The notes: a model not told the origin generated them from the letters alone. Shown: positions 7,851 through 17,238, counted from the stretch's first letter. The stretch: 64,000 bases of DNA from Deltaproteobacteria bacterium (GCA_020056965.1 JAGVGT010000083.1:1-64000), one strand, 5' to 3'. A program made the numbers and translations.

Positions 7851-9752
7851 CTACTGCAAAGCGGCCAGATTCAAATCGTTGATGTAGCCGGTGACCCCGG
7901 TGACGATCTGGTCGGCCACCAGCCCCTGGTATTTCTCGGTACGCAGCCAGGCCGCTTCCTCGGGGTTGCTGAGGAAGGCGATCTCGGTGAGGATGGCCGG
8001 CATCTGGGCGCCCAGCAGGACCACGAACGGCGCCTGCTTGACCCCCAGGTTCCTGACCTCCGGGTAGCTGCCCTGGAGTCCGCTGATCAAGTTGTCCTGC
8101 ACATACTCGGCCAGTTTGATCGACTCGCTCTTCTTGCTGTTCTGGATCAGGTCCAGAAGGATCGACTGCAGGTCGTTCAACTGGTGGTCGGATGAGGCGT
8201 TTTCGCGGGCCGCCACCTGCATGGCGTTCTTGCTCTTGGCCAGATCGAGGATATAGGTCTCGATGCCCCTCGCCTTGGCCGAGGGGGCGGCGTTGACGTG
8301 GATGGAGATGAAGAGATCGCCTTCCTTGCTGTTGGCGATGGCGGTCCGCTCCTCCAGGGGGATGAATACATCGCTGTCGCGGGTCATGATGACCTGGCAG
8401 TCCAGCCGGGTCCGGAGTCGTGCCGCCAGTTCCCGGGCTACCGCCAGGGTGATGTCCTTCTCCAGCAGGCCGCCGATGCCGATTGCCCCGCTGTCCTTGC
8501 CGCCGTGGCCGGCGTCGACGATGATCCGCCGGATCCCTAAACCGAGTTGCTGGGCCAGGGTCGGGGTGTTGTCGGCCTGGTCCGGTTCCGACTGGGTCTG
8601 GCCGGGCCGTTGCCCCCGGACGTCGATGACAATTCGGAAGGGGTTTTGCAGGCTGAAAACCTTGTAATCGGCCAGCGATTGGGTGTCCAGCACCACCCGC
8701 ACCTGATTGGCGGTGTACTGACCGCTGCGGACCTGACGGAGCAGCCCATCGTCGATGCGGATCAGCTTCTGTAGTTCCGGCGTCACCCGGCAGTTGTCCA
8801 AATCAAGATAAAGGCGGCGGGGCTGGTCGCCGGTCGGTTCCAGAAGCTTTTCGCGATAGGTGACCGGGGTGGAGGTTTCGATGACCACCCGGGTATAGTT
8901 GCTGGTCGACCAGTAGCGCAGAGGGGTGAGATTGGCCGGCGGCCCGGCTGGCTGGGCAGGCGGGGCGGTGCGGAGCTGAACCGGCTTAAGTTGGGCCGGG
9001 GTGGTGGCGGCTGGTTTTTCGGTTCCGCTTGTTCTGGTGGTCTGGCCGGCCAGAATGGCGGCCGGGCCGGCCATGTCCGCGTCCGGGTAGTTTCTCAGCA
9101 GTCGTTCCAGGAGTTTCTCGGCCTTCTCCCGATCTTTGCGTTCATCCAGATAGATCCTGGCGATGTTTAAGAGGGCATCGTCGGCCAAGCGGCTTTGGGG
9201 ATAGAGGGAAACGATGTCTTCGTTGTAGGCGACGGCCTCGCCGAGATCAAGGGGGTTGTGGGAATGATCGTAGAGCTCCCGATAGATCTTGGCGATCATG
9301 AAGAGGCTCGATGGGGCCAGATCGTGGTTCTGGTCGGTCTGGTAGATTTTGCGGAACTTGCGGGCGGCGGTAAGCCAGTCCTTGCGGTCAGTGGTCGGGG
9401 CGTTGGCGCGGGAGATCTGCCGGTAGTAATCCTTGGCTTGCTGGTACTGGTCGGCCAGGGGAATTGCTGGGGTGGCGGTCCGGTTCCCGGCTTCGGCCGC
9501 TGTTGCTACCAAAGTGAAAAGCAGCGGGAACAGTAGTAGAAGGCTGCGGATGGTTGAAAAATTTGTAAAAAGTCGCCGGACGTCATTGCGAGGAGCTATG
9601 CGACGAAGCAATCTTTCGCTAATCCAGTAAGATAAAGATTGCTTGGCGGCGCTCGCAATGACTACTTTCCGGCTTTCGCGTCTTGCCGCGAGGCCATCAA
9701 AACTTCGTGGGGCCAGGGATTTCCGGGGCAGCATTTGGTAACTTTCCATCAT
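7851..9752 (-). CDS. N-acetylmuramoyl-L-alanine amidase with TPR-like and AMIN domains
   Basis: From the N-terminus: a hydrophobic signal segment (about residues 68-87), a TPR-like region (about 95-215), an AMIN domain (about 275-390) and a catalytic Amidase_3 domain (about 410-625). The last has the zinc motifs VDAGHGG, SIHVNA and the glutamate in ILTEIAF. It cleaves peptidoglycan stem peptides in the periplasm, as AmiC does at division. The reading frame upstream of the signal peptide runs through a cattgcgag-type inverted repeat (9582-9663), translated as VIASAAKQSL...RRIAPRND. No ATG or GTG lies between that repeat and the hydrophobic core; a TTG inside the repeat (giving LLRRIAPR) is a possible start. 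The true start is therefore uncertain. mutS lies 19 bp upstream. Confidence 0.88.
   Translation of the reverse strand: MMESYQMLPRKSLAPRSFDGLAARRESRKVVIASAAKQSLSYWISERLLRRIAPRNDVRRLFTNFSTIRSLLLLFPLLFTLVATAAEAGNRTATPAIPLADQYQQAKDYYRQISRANAPTTDRKDWLTAARKFRKIYQTDQNHDLAPSSLFMIAKIYRELYDHSHNPLDLGEAVAYNEDIVSLYPQSRLADDALLNIARIYLDERKDREKAEKLLERLLRNYPDADMAGPAAILAGQTTRTSGTEKPAATTPAQLKPVQLRTAPPAQPAGPPANLTPLRYWSTSNYTRVVIETSTPVTYREKLLEPTGDQPRRLYLDLDNCRVTPELQKLIRIDDGLLRQVRSGQYTANQVRVVLDTQSLADYKVFSLQNPFRIVIDVRGQRPGQTQSEPDQADNTPTLAQQLGLGIRRIIVDAGHGGKDSGAIGIGGLLEKDITLAVARELAARLRTRLDCQVIMTRDSDVFIPLEERTAIANSKEGDLFISIHVNAAPSAKARGIETYILDLAKSKNAMQVAARENASSDHQLNDLQSILLDLIQNSKKSESIKLAEYVQDNLISGLQGSYPEVRNLGVKQAPFVVLLGAQMPAILTEIAFLSNPEEAAWLRTEKYQGLVADQIVTGVTGYINDLNLAALQ
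9582..9663. repeat. cattgcgag-type inverted repeat inside the 5' part of the amidase frame
   Basis: The left arm gtcattgcgag and right arm ctcgcaatgac are perfect 11-bp complements. An inner pair (gaagcaatctt and aagattgctt) is also present, so the 82 bp can fold into a long hairpin. This word pattern is well known as a dispersed repeat in many bacterial genomes, where chance translation gives VIASAAKQS and RIAPRND strings. Here it lies in frame with the downstream signal peptide. Confidence 0.8.
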
Positions 9753-9771
9753 TTCGCAAGGTTAGCGCGAA

Positions 9772-12393
9772 TTATTCCTTTTTGCTCAACTTTTTTAATT
9801 CATACAAGAGGTTAAGGGCCTCCAGGGGGCTTAAACCATCGGGGCTAATTTCCGCCATGCGCAGGTGGAGGGGATCGGGCGGCGCCCCGAACAGGCTCAT
9901 CTGGCTGGGCTGGCCGCTGGTTTCGATGGGGCCGGACAGCCGGGGCCGGCCGTTCTGGGTAAACTCCCCTTGCTCGATGTTGTGGAGGATCTCCTTGGCC
10001 CGGGCCACCACCCGGGGCGGCACCCCGGCCAGGGCCGCCACCTGGATGCCGTAGCTGCGGCTGGTCCCGCCGGGCAGCAGCTTGTGGAGGAAGATAATAC
10101 TGTCGTCCCATTCGCGCACGGCGATGTGGTAATTTTTGATCCGCGGGATGGTCAGCGCCAGGTCGGTCAGTTCGTGGTAGTGGGTGGCGAAGATGGTCTT
10201 GACCCCCTTGCCGTCGCGGGTGGCCAGCTCCTCGCTGACCGCCCAGGCGATGGAAAGGCCATCGAAGGTGGAGGTGCCGCGGCCGATCTCGTCGAGAATC
10301 ACCAGGCTCTTCGGGGTGGCGTTGTTCAAGATATTGGCGGTCTCGTTCATCTCGACCATGAAGGTCGATTGGGCGCGGCGCAGGTCGTCCATGGCCCCGA
10401 CCCGGGTGAAGATCCGGTCGACCAGACCGATTTTGGCCGCGGCGGCCGGCACGAAGCCGCCCATCTGGGCCATCAGGACGATCAGAGCGGTCTGCCGCAG
10501 CACCGTCGATTTACCGGCCATGTTGGGGCCGGTGATGATCAGCACCTGGTCGTCGCCCTGGTTGAGCAGCAGGTCGTTGGGCACGAAGCGCCCGGCCGGC
10601 AGGACCTGCTCGATCACCGGGTGGCGCCCCTCGCTGATGCTGATCTCGGCCGAGTCGTCCACCTCCGGCCGCACGTAGCGATGGCGGCGGGCAACCTCGG
10701 CCTGGCTGCAAAAGAAGTCGAGCTCGGCCACAAAAGCGGCGGCCTTGATGATCCTGGGGCTCTCGGCCGCGACCCGGGCGCGAATCTCGACGAACAACCG
10801 GTACTCCAGCTCCAGCCGTTTCTCTTGGGCGCCGGCCACCTTCTCTTCAAACTCCTTAAGCTCCGGGGTAATGTAGCGCTCGGCGTTGACCAGGGTCTGC
10901 TTGCGGATGAAGTAGTCGGGAACGTTGGCCAGCTGGCCCTTGGTGACTTCCAGATAGTAGCCGAAGACCTTGTTGAAGCCGATCTTGAGGTTGCTGATCC
11001 CGGTGCGTTCCTTCTCGCCCCGCTCCAGCCCGGCGATCAGGGACTTACCCTCGGTGAGGATGGTCACCAACTCGTCCAGTTCACCGTTATAACCGGGGTT
11101 GATCAGGCCACCGTCGCGGATGGTGACCGGGGCGTCCTCGCGGAGCGATTCCTCCAGAAGTTGGCGGATTTCCGCCAGTTCGTCAAGGTCGGCGCAGGGG
11201 CTGGTTAAGACCCCGGCCGTCCCGGCCACCGCTTTGAGCTGTGGCAACTGGGCCAGGGATTGGGCCAGGGCGATGAGGTCGCGGCCGTTACCGTGGCCCA
11301 GGACGATGCGGCTGTTCAATCTCTCCAGGTCATAGACCCGGTCCAGGCAGGCGCGGATCGCCTCGGTCGCGACCGGCTCGCGGAGCAGTTGCTCGATGGT
11401 GTCCAGCCGGTGGTGGATGGCCGCCAAATCCTGGAGGGGGAAGAGCAGGTTATGCTTCAGAAGCCGGGCGCCCATGGGGGTGCGGGTCCGGTCCAGGCAG
11501 TGGAGCAGGGAGCCCTCGCGTTTGGCGCCGCTGATGGTCTGGGTCAGTTCCAGATTGCGGCGGGAGGATTCGTCGATCAGCAGCACGTCCTTTAAGACCA
11601 GGGGCGAGATTCGCTCGATGTGCGCCAGTTCGCACTTCTGGGTCTCCCGCAGGTAGCCGATTAGCGCCCCGGCGGCGGTGAGCCCGGCGGTGAGTTCAGC
11701 GCAACCGAAACCGGCCAGGTTGGCGACCCGGAAATGCTCCAGCAGTAGATCCCGGCAGGTCTCGGGCTGGAAGCTGGAGGGTGGTTTCTTGGTCAAGCAG
11801 AGATTGGCGGGCCAGAAGGGCGCCTCGCCCAGCTCGCTTAAGCGGTTGGCCTCGATCAGCAGTTCCGAGGGTTGCAGGCGGTGTAACTCATCGAATAACT
11901 CGCTCACCTCCTCGCGCTCGGCGACCAGGAACTCGCCGGTGGAGAGGTCGAGAAAACTTAAGCCCCAGCGGCCTTGACCGAAGGCGATACTGGCCAGATA
12001 ACGGTTGGACTTGTCGTCCAGGAGCAGCGCCTCGGTGACCAGTCCGGGGGTGACCACCCGCACCACCTCCCGTTTGACCACCCCCTTGGCCTCTTTGGGG
12101 TCTTCCATCTGCTCGCAGACCGCCACCCGGTGGCCGGCCTTGACCAGCTTGGCCAGATATCCGGCGGCGGCATGGTAGGGCACCCCGCACAGGGGGATGC
12201 GCTTGTCCTCGTCGTCCTTCTGGTTGCGAGAGGTCAGGGTGATGCCGAGGACCTTCGAAGCGATTTGCGCGTCCTCGAAGAACATCTCGTAGAAGTCACC
12301 CAGCCGGTAGAAGAGGATGGCGTCCTGATGCTGCTCCTTGATTTCCAGGTATTGCCGGAGCATGGGGGTGAGTTTGTCGGGGGTAACGCTCAT
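9772..12393 (-). CDS. mutS: DNA mismatch repair protein MutS
   Basis: The 873-residue protein has the normal length of bacterial MutS. The mismatch-binding domain carries FYRLGDFYEMFFEDA (Phe-x-Glu wedge, around residue 34), and the ATPase domain carries the Walker A segment ITGPNMAGKSTVLRQ, followed by DEIGRGTSTFDG and the FATHYHELTDL segment. It recognises mispaired bases and, with MutL, starts repair. It is followed after 19 bp by the amidase gene. Repeats fill the 212 bp upstream. Confidence 0.97.
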   Translation of the reverse strand: MSVTPDKLTPMLRQYLEIKEQHQDAILFYRLGDFYEMFFEDAQIASKVLGITLTSRNQKDDEDKRIPLCGVPYHAAAGYLAKLVKAGHRVAVCEQMEDPKEAKGVVKREVVRVVTPGLVTEALLLDDKSNRYLASIAFGQGRWGLSFLDLSTGEFLVAEREEVSELFDELHRLQPSELLIEANRLSELGEAPFWPANLCLTKKPPSSFQPETCRDLLLEHFRVANLAGFGCAELTAGLTAAGALIGYLRETQKCELAHIERISPLVLKDVLLIDESSRRNLELTQTISGAKREGSLLHCLDRTRTPMGARLLKHNLLFPLQDLAAIHHRLDTIEQLLREPVATEAIRACLDRVYDLERLNSRIVLGHGNGRDLIALAQSLAQLPQLKAVAGTAGVLTSPCADLDELAEIRQLLEESLREDAPVTIRDGGLINPGYNGELDELVTILTEGKSLIAGLERGEKERTGISNLKIGFNKVFGYYLEVTKGQLANVPDYFIRKQTLVNAERYITPELKEFEEKVAGAQEKRLELEYRLFVEIRARVAAESPRIIKAAAFVAELDFFCSQAEVARRHRYVRPEVDDSAEISISEGRHPVIEQVLPAGRFVPNDLLLNQGDDQVLIITGPNMAGKSTVLRQTALIVLMAQMGGFVPAAAAKIGLVDRIFTRVGAMDDLRRAQSTFMVEMNETANILNNATPKSLVILDEIGRGTSTFDGLSIAWAVSEELATRDGKGVKTIFATHYHELTDLALTIPRIKNYHIAVREWDDSIIFLHKLLPGGTSRSYGIQVAALAGVPPRVVARAKEILHNIEQGEFTQNGRPRLSGPIETSGQPSQMSLFGAPPDPLHLRMAEISPDGLSPLEALNLLYELKKLSKKE

Positions 12394-12437
12394 TTATGAA
12401 CTCCTGTGGGCGAAGCGAAATTTCTTAAGATTACCGA

Positions 12438-12485
12438 CGAACCGCAGAATATCGAATATCCAACCGCAGAACCGCAGAAGTAAAA
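12438..12485. repeat. accgcagaa-type repeat block upstream of mutS
   Basis: The sequence holds three copies of the word accgcagaa around the core atatccaaccgcagaa. The same core and word recur at 20671-20801. The function is unknown; it lies in the mutS upstream region, 45 bp before the start codon, and could affect that transcript. Confidence 0.6.
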
Positions 12486-12545
12486 AGAATATAACCTATT
12501 GCGCCTATCGGTCATTATTGGGATATCCCGGTTCCGGGTACTATC

Positions 12546-12580
12546 GTAGGTCGGGTTAGCGAAGCGTAACCCGACAACGT
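12546..12580. repeat. Short palindromic repeat (gtcgggttagc/gctaacccgac type)
   Basis: The arms tcgggtta and taacccga flank gcgaagcg, giving a small perfect hairpin of 8 bp with a further symmetric core. This word is a common dispersed element in bacterial genomes, which is remembered knowledge rather than something the window shows. It adjoins the broken HIT gene. Confidence 0.55.
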
Positions 12581-12605
12581 CACTCATGTCCTACCGCCGC
12601 AATCT

Positions 12606-12761
12606 CTACTTCCCCCTGCCCCCAATCCGCCGGATAAATACCCGCCTCCACAAAACGGTGAAAACTCGCTGGTCCGGGGCGGCCTCGAAGATGCAGCCTT
12701 GGTATTTCTCGGCCTGGCCGAGGATGTGTTCCATGCGCCAGGGGGTCCAGAGGTTCTTCAT
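12606..12761 (-). pseudogene. HIT-family hydrolase, N-terminal fragment
   Basis: The ATG overlaps the stop of the phosphodiesterase gene (ATGA). The first 30 or so residues, MKNLWTPWRMEHILGQ then QGCIFEAAP, match the N-terminal start of bacterial HIT/AP4A-phosphorylase-like proteins (usual pattern WxPWRMEYI...GCIFC). After about residue 33 the similarity stops, and the frame ends at TAG after 51 codons. The HxHxH catalytic motif is absent. The loss point is where the intergenic repeat cluster 12420-12660 begins, so the 3' part was probably deleted or replaced. Confidence 0.65.
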
Positions 12762-13261
12762 GGCCAGGGGGTGACCTCGCAAATCTGGCCGGCCAGTTCA
12801 CTGCCCACGGTCAGGATGGCGTAGGTGGGCGGGGCGCCGTGGCGGCCGGGGGCGGTGAAGCTGCCGGGATTAAGCATCAGGGTTCCGCCCAGTTGGTGGC
12901 AGGCCGGGCGGTGGGTGTGGCCGTAGACAATGCAGTCGGCCTCACCGAAGGCGGTGAAGAGGCGCTCCTCGATGTTGCTGTAACCGAAGGCATCGCCGTG
13001 GACCAGGACGAGGTTGAAGCCGCCCACTTTGAAGGTGCGCAGGGCAGGCAGGGCGGCGGCGCTCTCCCGGTCGCACATGTTGCCGTGCACCGCCAGCACC
13101 TCCTTGGGGGCAAAGGCGGCCAGGATGGCCGGACTGGTCAGATCGCCGGCGTGGAGGACCAGATCGACCCCGGCGAAGCAGGCCGCCACCTGGGCCTGGA
13201 AGCGGTCGGTCAGTCCGGTCAGATGGGTGTCGGAAAGGATGCCGATCCTGGTGGTTGCCAT
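12758..13261 (-). CDS. YfcE/MJ0936-type metallophosphoesterase
   Basis: The 167-residue protein has the calcineurin-like metal motifs of the small YfcE family: ILSDTH (residues 8-13), HAGDLTS, HGNMCD, and GHTH near residue 120, followed by NPGSFTAPG. These enzymes hydrolyse phosphodiesters in the cytoplasm; the physiological substrate is usually unknown. Its stop overlaps the start of the truncated HIT gene, suggesting a former two-gene unit. Confidence 0.88.
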   Translation of the reverse strand: MATTRIGILSDTHLTGLTDRFQAQVAACFAGVDLVLHAGDLTSPAILAAFAPKEVLAVHGNMCDRESAAALPALRTFKVGGFNLVLVHGDAFGYSNIEERLFTAFGEADCIVYGHTHRPACHQLGGTLMLNPGSFTAPGRHGAPPTYAILTVGSELAGQICEVTPWP

Positions 13262-13329
13262 GGTTCTGGTGGTTGGGAGGTTTGCGAAAGTGTCGGCGCA
13301 GAGGCCTGGTTGCTGGTCGTGTCGGACTG

Positions 13330-13689
13330 TTACAGTAACGGCGAAAGTACCCGGGCCGCCTCGGCCAGACTGATCCCGCCAATGGTCAGCCGCTTGCTGC
13401 GGCTCTGGCTGCCGCTTTCCAGGGAGATCGAGCCCTTGGGCACCCGGAAAAGCTTGGCCAGAAAAGCGATCACCTGGCTGTTGGCCTGGCCTTCCACGGG
13501 CGGCGCGGTGATTGCCAGTTTCAGCCGACCATCGTGCAGGCCAATGACCCCGACCCGGCTGGCCCGGGGTTGTACGTAAATGCTCAGGCTTACCAACCCC
13601 GCGCCGTTGGCGCTCAGGCAGGGCGGCGGTGCGTTGGCCGGCGCGTCTTTGGCCGAACCGGAGCCAGGACCGTCAGGCCCTTTTTTCAC
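13330..13689 (-). CDS. yggU: DUF167/YggU family protein
   Basis: The 119-residue protein carries the DUF167 signature VQPRASR...LKLAITAPPVEGQANSQVIAFLAK in its last 90 residues. The first 28 residues are Gly/Pro/Ser-rich and not part of the family, so translation may start later. The start overlaps the divIVA stop. YggU function is not established; the yggT-divIVA-yggU arrangement is a recurring neighbourhood. Confidence 0.85.
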   Translation of the reverse strand: MKKGPDGPGSGSAKDAPANAPPPCLSANGAGLVSLSIYVQPRASRVGVIGLHDGRLKLAITAPPVEGQANSQVIAFLAKLFRVPKGSISLESGSQSRSKRLTIGGISLAEAARVLSPLL

Positions 13690-14735
13690 CGTTTGTAGCG
13701 GTCGTCGTTGCCCCGGATGGAGATCGACGGTTCCAGGTCGTCCAGCGGGTCTTCCAGGGTGAAGAGCATGTCGCGTTCCAGGCCGGCAATAGAAATGTCC
13801 TGGGGCTGGCGGGTAACTCCCGTAGCGGTGGCGGGGAGTTCCTCGGCCTCAGTGTTGTCTTCGAGGTCCAGGGTGTCGATGTCGTTCAACTCCAGGGCGG
13901 CGAATTCTTCGTCCGTATTGCGGACGTTGCCGGTGCTGGTCATGGGCGCCGGTTCCAGCATATCCTCGGCAAGGTCGATCTTCTCATAGAGGTTGTCGAG
14001 GGAATCGTCCAGGTTGTCGGACGTCGCTTCCGCGGCCTCCCGTTGGGCGAGGGGCTGGGCTGCGCCCCAGAGCCCGGTTGGTCTTGGCCGGGTTTCCGGG
14101 CCATCGGCAAAGGTCGCCGGTGTTGCCACCGGTTCTTGGGGGGGCAGGACCGGTTCCGGTGGCGGTAACGTTTGCAAACCCCGCAGGCTGGCCGGCATCC
14201 CTTCTTCCAGGTGAGTAAGGTAGTCTTCCAGCAACCGGCGCAGGTCGGAGGTAATCCCCTCCTTGATGGCGACCAACCGGTTGACGTCAGCGGTGAGGGA
14301 GACCATTTTGGCGCCCAGGTTTTCCACCATCTCCCGGGACTTGCTCTCGGCCAGCTCCCGGATCGTGGCGGCCTCCTGGTTGGCTCGGAGCAGAGTGGCT
14401 TCGGCCTCGGCCTTGCTCCTGGCCTCTAGCTCGGCGGCTTCCTGTTTGGCCTTACTGACGGTCTCCTCCGACTCGCGGCGGCTGCGCTCCTGCATCTCGT
14501 CGCTGATCCTTTGGGCCGAGATGATGGCAGTTTGGAAGCCCTGCTCCTTGTTGCGGAAGTTGGCGATCTCTTTTTCCAGGGTATCGATCCGCTCAAAAGC
14601 CTGCTTGTGCTCAAGAGAGAGGACCAGAAACTCCTCGGAGATCTTCTCCAGGAACTTGTCCACCTCGTCAACGTCGAAACCGCGCAGGCGAACATGGAAC
14701 TGTTTTGATTGGATGTCTTGGGGGGTGATGGTCAT
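13686..14735 (-). CDS. divIVA: DivIVA domain protein
   Basis: Residues 1-60 are a DivIVA N-terminal domain (MTITPQDIQSKQF then GFDVDEVDKFLEKI), which binds curved membrane. A long Glu/Lys/Arg-rich coiled coil follows to about residue 190, then a Pro- and acid-rich tail to residue 349. DivIVA proteins mark cell poles and septa and recruit partners. It lies between yggT and yggU in one transcriptional unit; the C-terminal tail is not conserved in known family members and its role is unclear. Confidence 0.88.
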   Translation of the reverse strand: MTITPQDIQSKQFHVRLRGFDVDEVDKFLEKISEEFLVLSLEHKQAFERIDTLEKEIANFRNKEQGFQTAIISAQRISDEMQERSRRESEETVSKAKQEAAELEARSKAEAEATLLRANQEAATIRELAESKSREMVENLGAKMVSLTADVNRLVAIKEGITSDLRRLLEDYLTHLEEGMPASLRGLQTLPPPEPVLPPQEPVATPATFADGPETRPRPTGLWGAAQPLAQREAAEATSDNLDDSLDNLYEKIDLAEDMLEPAPMTSTGNVRNTDEEFAALELNDIDTLDLEDNTEAEELPATATGVTRQPQDISIAGLERDMLFTLEDPLDDLEPSISIRGNDDRYKR

Positions 14736-14772
14736 TGCTTGTGGCTCCTTGGTTCGGCGGCGGCCCGTTGAT

Positions 14773-15090
14773 TTAATGCCCGGTCATGGCCAGCTGCTGC
14801 AGGGTTGGGACGATAAAGCTTTGCAGAAAATAAATAATCAGGATCAGAATCATCGGTGAAAAATCCAGGCTGCCGCCCAGAATTGGCACAACCCGGCGGA
14901 TTCTGGAGAGCAGAGGTTCGGTTATATCATAGATGAAGCGAACGATCGGGTTGTAGGGATCGGCGTTGACCCAGGAGATGATGACCCGGCCGATGATCAC
15001 CCACATATAGGCACTGAGGACTATGTTTAGCACACCTGCTATGGAGCGCAGGAAATTACTGAGGGTGAGGGAGAACATATCGTTTACCAC
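14773..15090 (-). CDS. yggT: YggT family membrane protein
   Basis: The 105-residue protein has two YggT-type hydrophobic segments (about residues 10-35 and 72-95). The conserved piece SWVNADPYNPIVRFIYDITEPLLSRIRRVVP lies between them and is the family signature. It is an inner membrane protein linked in other bacteria to division or osmotic functions. It starts the yggT-divIVA-yggU unit. Confidence 0.88.
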   Translation of the reverse strand: MVNDMFSLTLSNFLRSIAGVLNIVLSAYMWVIIGRVIISWVNADPYNPIVRFIYDITEPLLSRIRRVVPILGGSLDFSPMILILIIYFLQSFIVPTLQQLAMTGH

Positions 15091-15193
15091 CTAGGGTCGT
15101 ATTGACGGCGTTTAATAAAAGAATAATTTATAAAAAACAACAGGTTAGCCGATAAAACAAGATATTTTTTATCTTTTGTTACTGTGCGGTGGT

Positions 15194-17143
15194 TCAGGCC
15201 ACCTTGCTACCGGCCGGCAGGCACCCGGCCAGGGTTGAGACCACCAGGCGCTCGCCGTCCTTGGCGGCCAGGACCATGCCCTGGGAGGTGATGCCCATCA
15301 GCTTGGCCGGCTTGAGGTTGGCGACGATGATCACCTGTTTGCCGATCAATTCCTCGGGGCTGTAATGGGCGGCGATTCCGGCCACGATGGTGCGCTCTTC
15401 CGGGGCCTTGACGGTAAGCTTCAGGAGCCGGTCCGATTTGGCCACCTTTTCGGCGGCGACGATCTCGGCTACCCGCAGGTCGAGCTTTTGGAATTGCTCA
15501 TAGGTGATCAATCCCTCGGTGTCGTCGGCGGCAGGAGGCGGGGCGGTGGGCGCGGCCGCCATCGCTGCCGCCGGTTGGGACGGTTTGACCTTTGGGGCCG
15601 GGGCCGGTTGATTACCCGGTTTTTTCATTTCCAGTCGGGGGAAGAGCGATTCGCCGGGTTGAATGGCCGAGCCGACCGGTAGCAGTCCCCAGGTGCTGTG
15701 GGCCGCCAGGTCGGGCTCGTTTGTCAGCCCCAAGGTGGCGGCCATTTTGCCGGCGGTTTCCGGCATGACCGGATGCATGGTCAGGGTGATCAGCCGCAGG
15801 GTCTCCAGCAGGGTGTTGAGGACCGTCTCCAACCGCTCCCGGTGGGTCGGATCCTTGGCCAGCTCCCAGGGGGCATTGGTGACGATGTATTTGTTGGCCA
15901 GGCTGATCACCTGCCAGACCGCCTGCAGGGCCCGGTTGAAGGCGAACCCGTTCATCTGCTCGCGGTACTCGGCGACCATGGCCAGGGCCGCATCGCGCAT
16001 CTCCCGGTCACCTTCGGCCAGCGGTCCGGCCGGGGGAACCTGGGCGGCGCAAAAATTCTTGACCATGGTCAGCGAGCGGCTGAAGAGGTTGCCCAGGTCG
16101 TTGGCCAGATCGGTGTTCTGGCGGGTCAGCAGCGTCGCGGGGCTGTATGAAGAATCCAGGCCGAAGGTCATCTCCCGCAGCAGGAAGTAGCGGGTGGCGT
16201 CCACCCCGAACTGGGCGACCAGGTCGGCCGGGCGCACCACGTTGCCCAACGATTTCGACATCTTGGTCTCGTTGATGTTCCAGTACCCGTGCACGTGCAG
16301 ACGGCGGAAAGGGGCCAGCCCCAGGGAACGCAGCATGGTCGGCCAGTAGATGGCGTGGGGCTTCAAAATGTCCTTGGCGATGATGTGCTCGGCCCCGCTC
16401 CAGAGCTCGGCGAAGTCGGCTCCGTCCGGATAGCCGATGCCGGTCAGGTAATTGATCAGGGCGTCGAACCAGACATAGGTGACGAACTTGGCGTCGAAGG
16501 GCAAGGGGATGCCCCAGGTCAGGCGGCTGGTGGGCCGGGAGATGCAGAGATCCTCCAGCGGTTCCTTGAGGAAGGAGAGGACCTCGTTGCGGTAGCGCTC
16601 CGGGGTGATGAAGTCGGGGTTGGTCTGAATATGGTCGATCAGCCACCCCTGGTACTTGGACATCCGGAAGAAGTAGTTCTGCTCGGTGATCTGGGCCGGC
16701 GGGGTCAGATGGTCCGGGCAGTTGCCCGCCACCAGTTCCTTTTCGGTCAGGAAGCGTTCGCAGCCCTGGCAGTAGAGACCGGAGTACTCGCTGAAGTAGA
16801 TGTCGCCCTGGTCGTAAACCTTTTGCAGGATGGCCTGGACGGTGCGGATGTGCTCGGGGTCGGTGGTGCGGATGAAGTGGTCGGGCTGGACGGCTAGGGG
16901 CGGCCAGGCCTCCCGGAAGAGGTTGCTGATTCGGTCCGCGTATTCTTTAGGGGTCTGGCCGGATGCCGCTGCGGCGGCGGCGATCTTGTCGCCGTGTTCA
17001 TCGGTGCCGGTCTGAAAGTGGACCTTTTCACCGGCCAATCTTTTGAAGCGGCTGATGGTGTCGGCGACGATGGCGGTGTAAGCGTGGCCCAGATGGGGTT
17101 GGGCGTTGACGTAAAAGATCGGGGTGGTGAAGTAGGTGCTCAT
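15194..17143 (-). CDS. metG: Methionyl-tRNA synthetase with C-terminal tRNA-binding domain
   Basis: The 649-residue enzyme has the class I HIGH-type motif PHLGHAY near the N-terminus, a zinc-binding Cys cluster (YCQGC...GNCPDH), and the KMSKS motif in ETKMSKSLGN. After an Ala/Pro-rich linker (about 515-545) comes a C-terminal EMAP/Trbp111-type tRNA-binding domain (residues 550-649), which makes it the long bacterial form. It charges tRNA with methionine. It follows holB and ricT in the same direction. Confidence 0.97.
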   Translation of the reverse strand: MSTYFTTPIFYVNAQPHLGHAYTAIVADTISRFKRLAGEKVHFQTGTDEHGDKIAAAAAASGQTPKEYADRISNLFREAWPPLAVQPDHFIRTTDPEHIRTVQAILQKVYDQGDIYFSEYSGLYCQGCERFLTEKELVAGNCPDHLTPPAQITEQNYFFRMSKYQGWLIDHIQTNPDFITPERYRNEVLSFLKEPLEDLCISRPTSRLTWGIPLPFDAKFVTYVWFDALINYLTGIGYPDGADFAELWSGAEHIIAKDILKPHAIYWPTMLRSLGLAPFRRLHVHGYWNINETKMSKSLGNVVRPADLVAQFGVDATRYFLLREMTFGLDSSYSPATLLTRQNTDLANDLGNLFSRSLTMVKNFCAAQVPPAGPLAEGDREMRDAALAMVAEYREQMNGFAFNRALQAVWQVISLANKYIVTNAPWELAKDPTHRERLETVLNTLLETLRLITLTMHPVMPETAGKMAATLGLTNEPDLAAHSTWGLLPVGSAIQPGESLFPRLEMKKPGNQPAPAPKVKPSQPAAAMAAAPTAPPPAADDTEGLITYEQFQKLDLRVAEIVAAEKVAKSDRLLKLTVKAPEERTIVAGIAAHYSPEELIGKQVIIVANLKPAKLMGITSQGMVLAAKDGERLVVSTLAGCLPAGSKVA

Positions 17144-17238
17144 GCAATATGCCTATGGTTCGGCCCCCCCTGTCATGTGCGAGGCGGCCGGGGTTATGGT
17201 CTGGTTTGCCGGCTGTCAAAGGCAGGGGCAGGGAAAGC

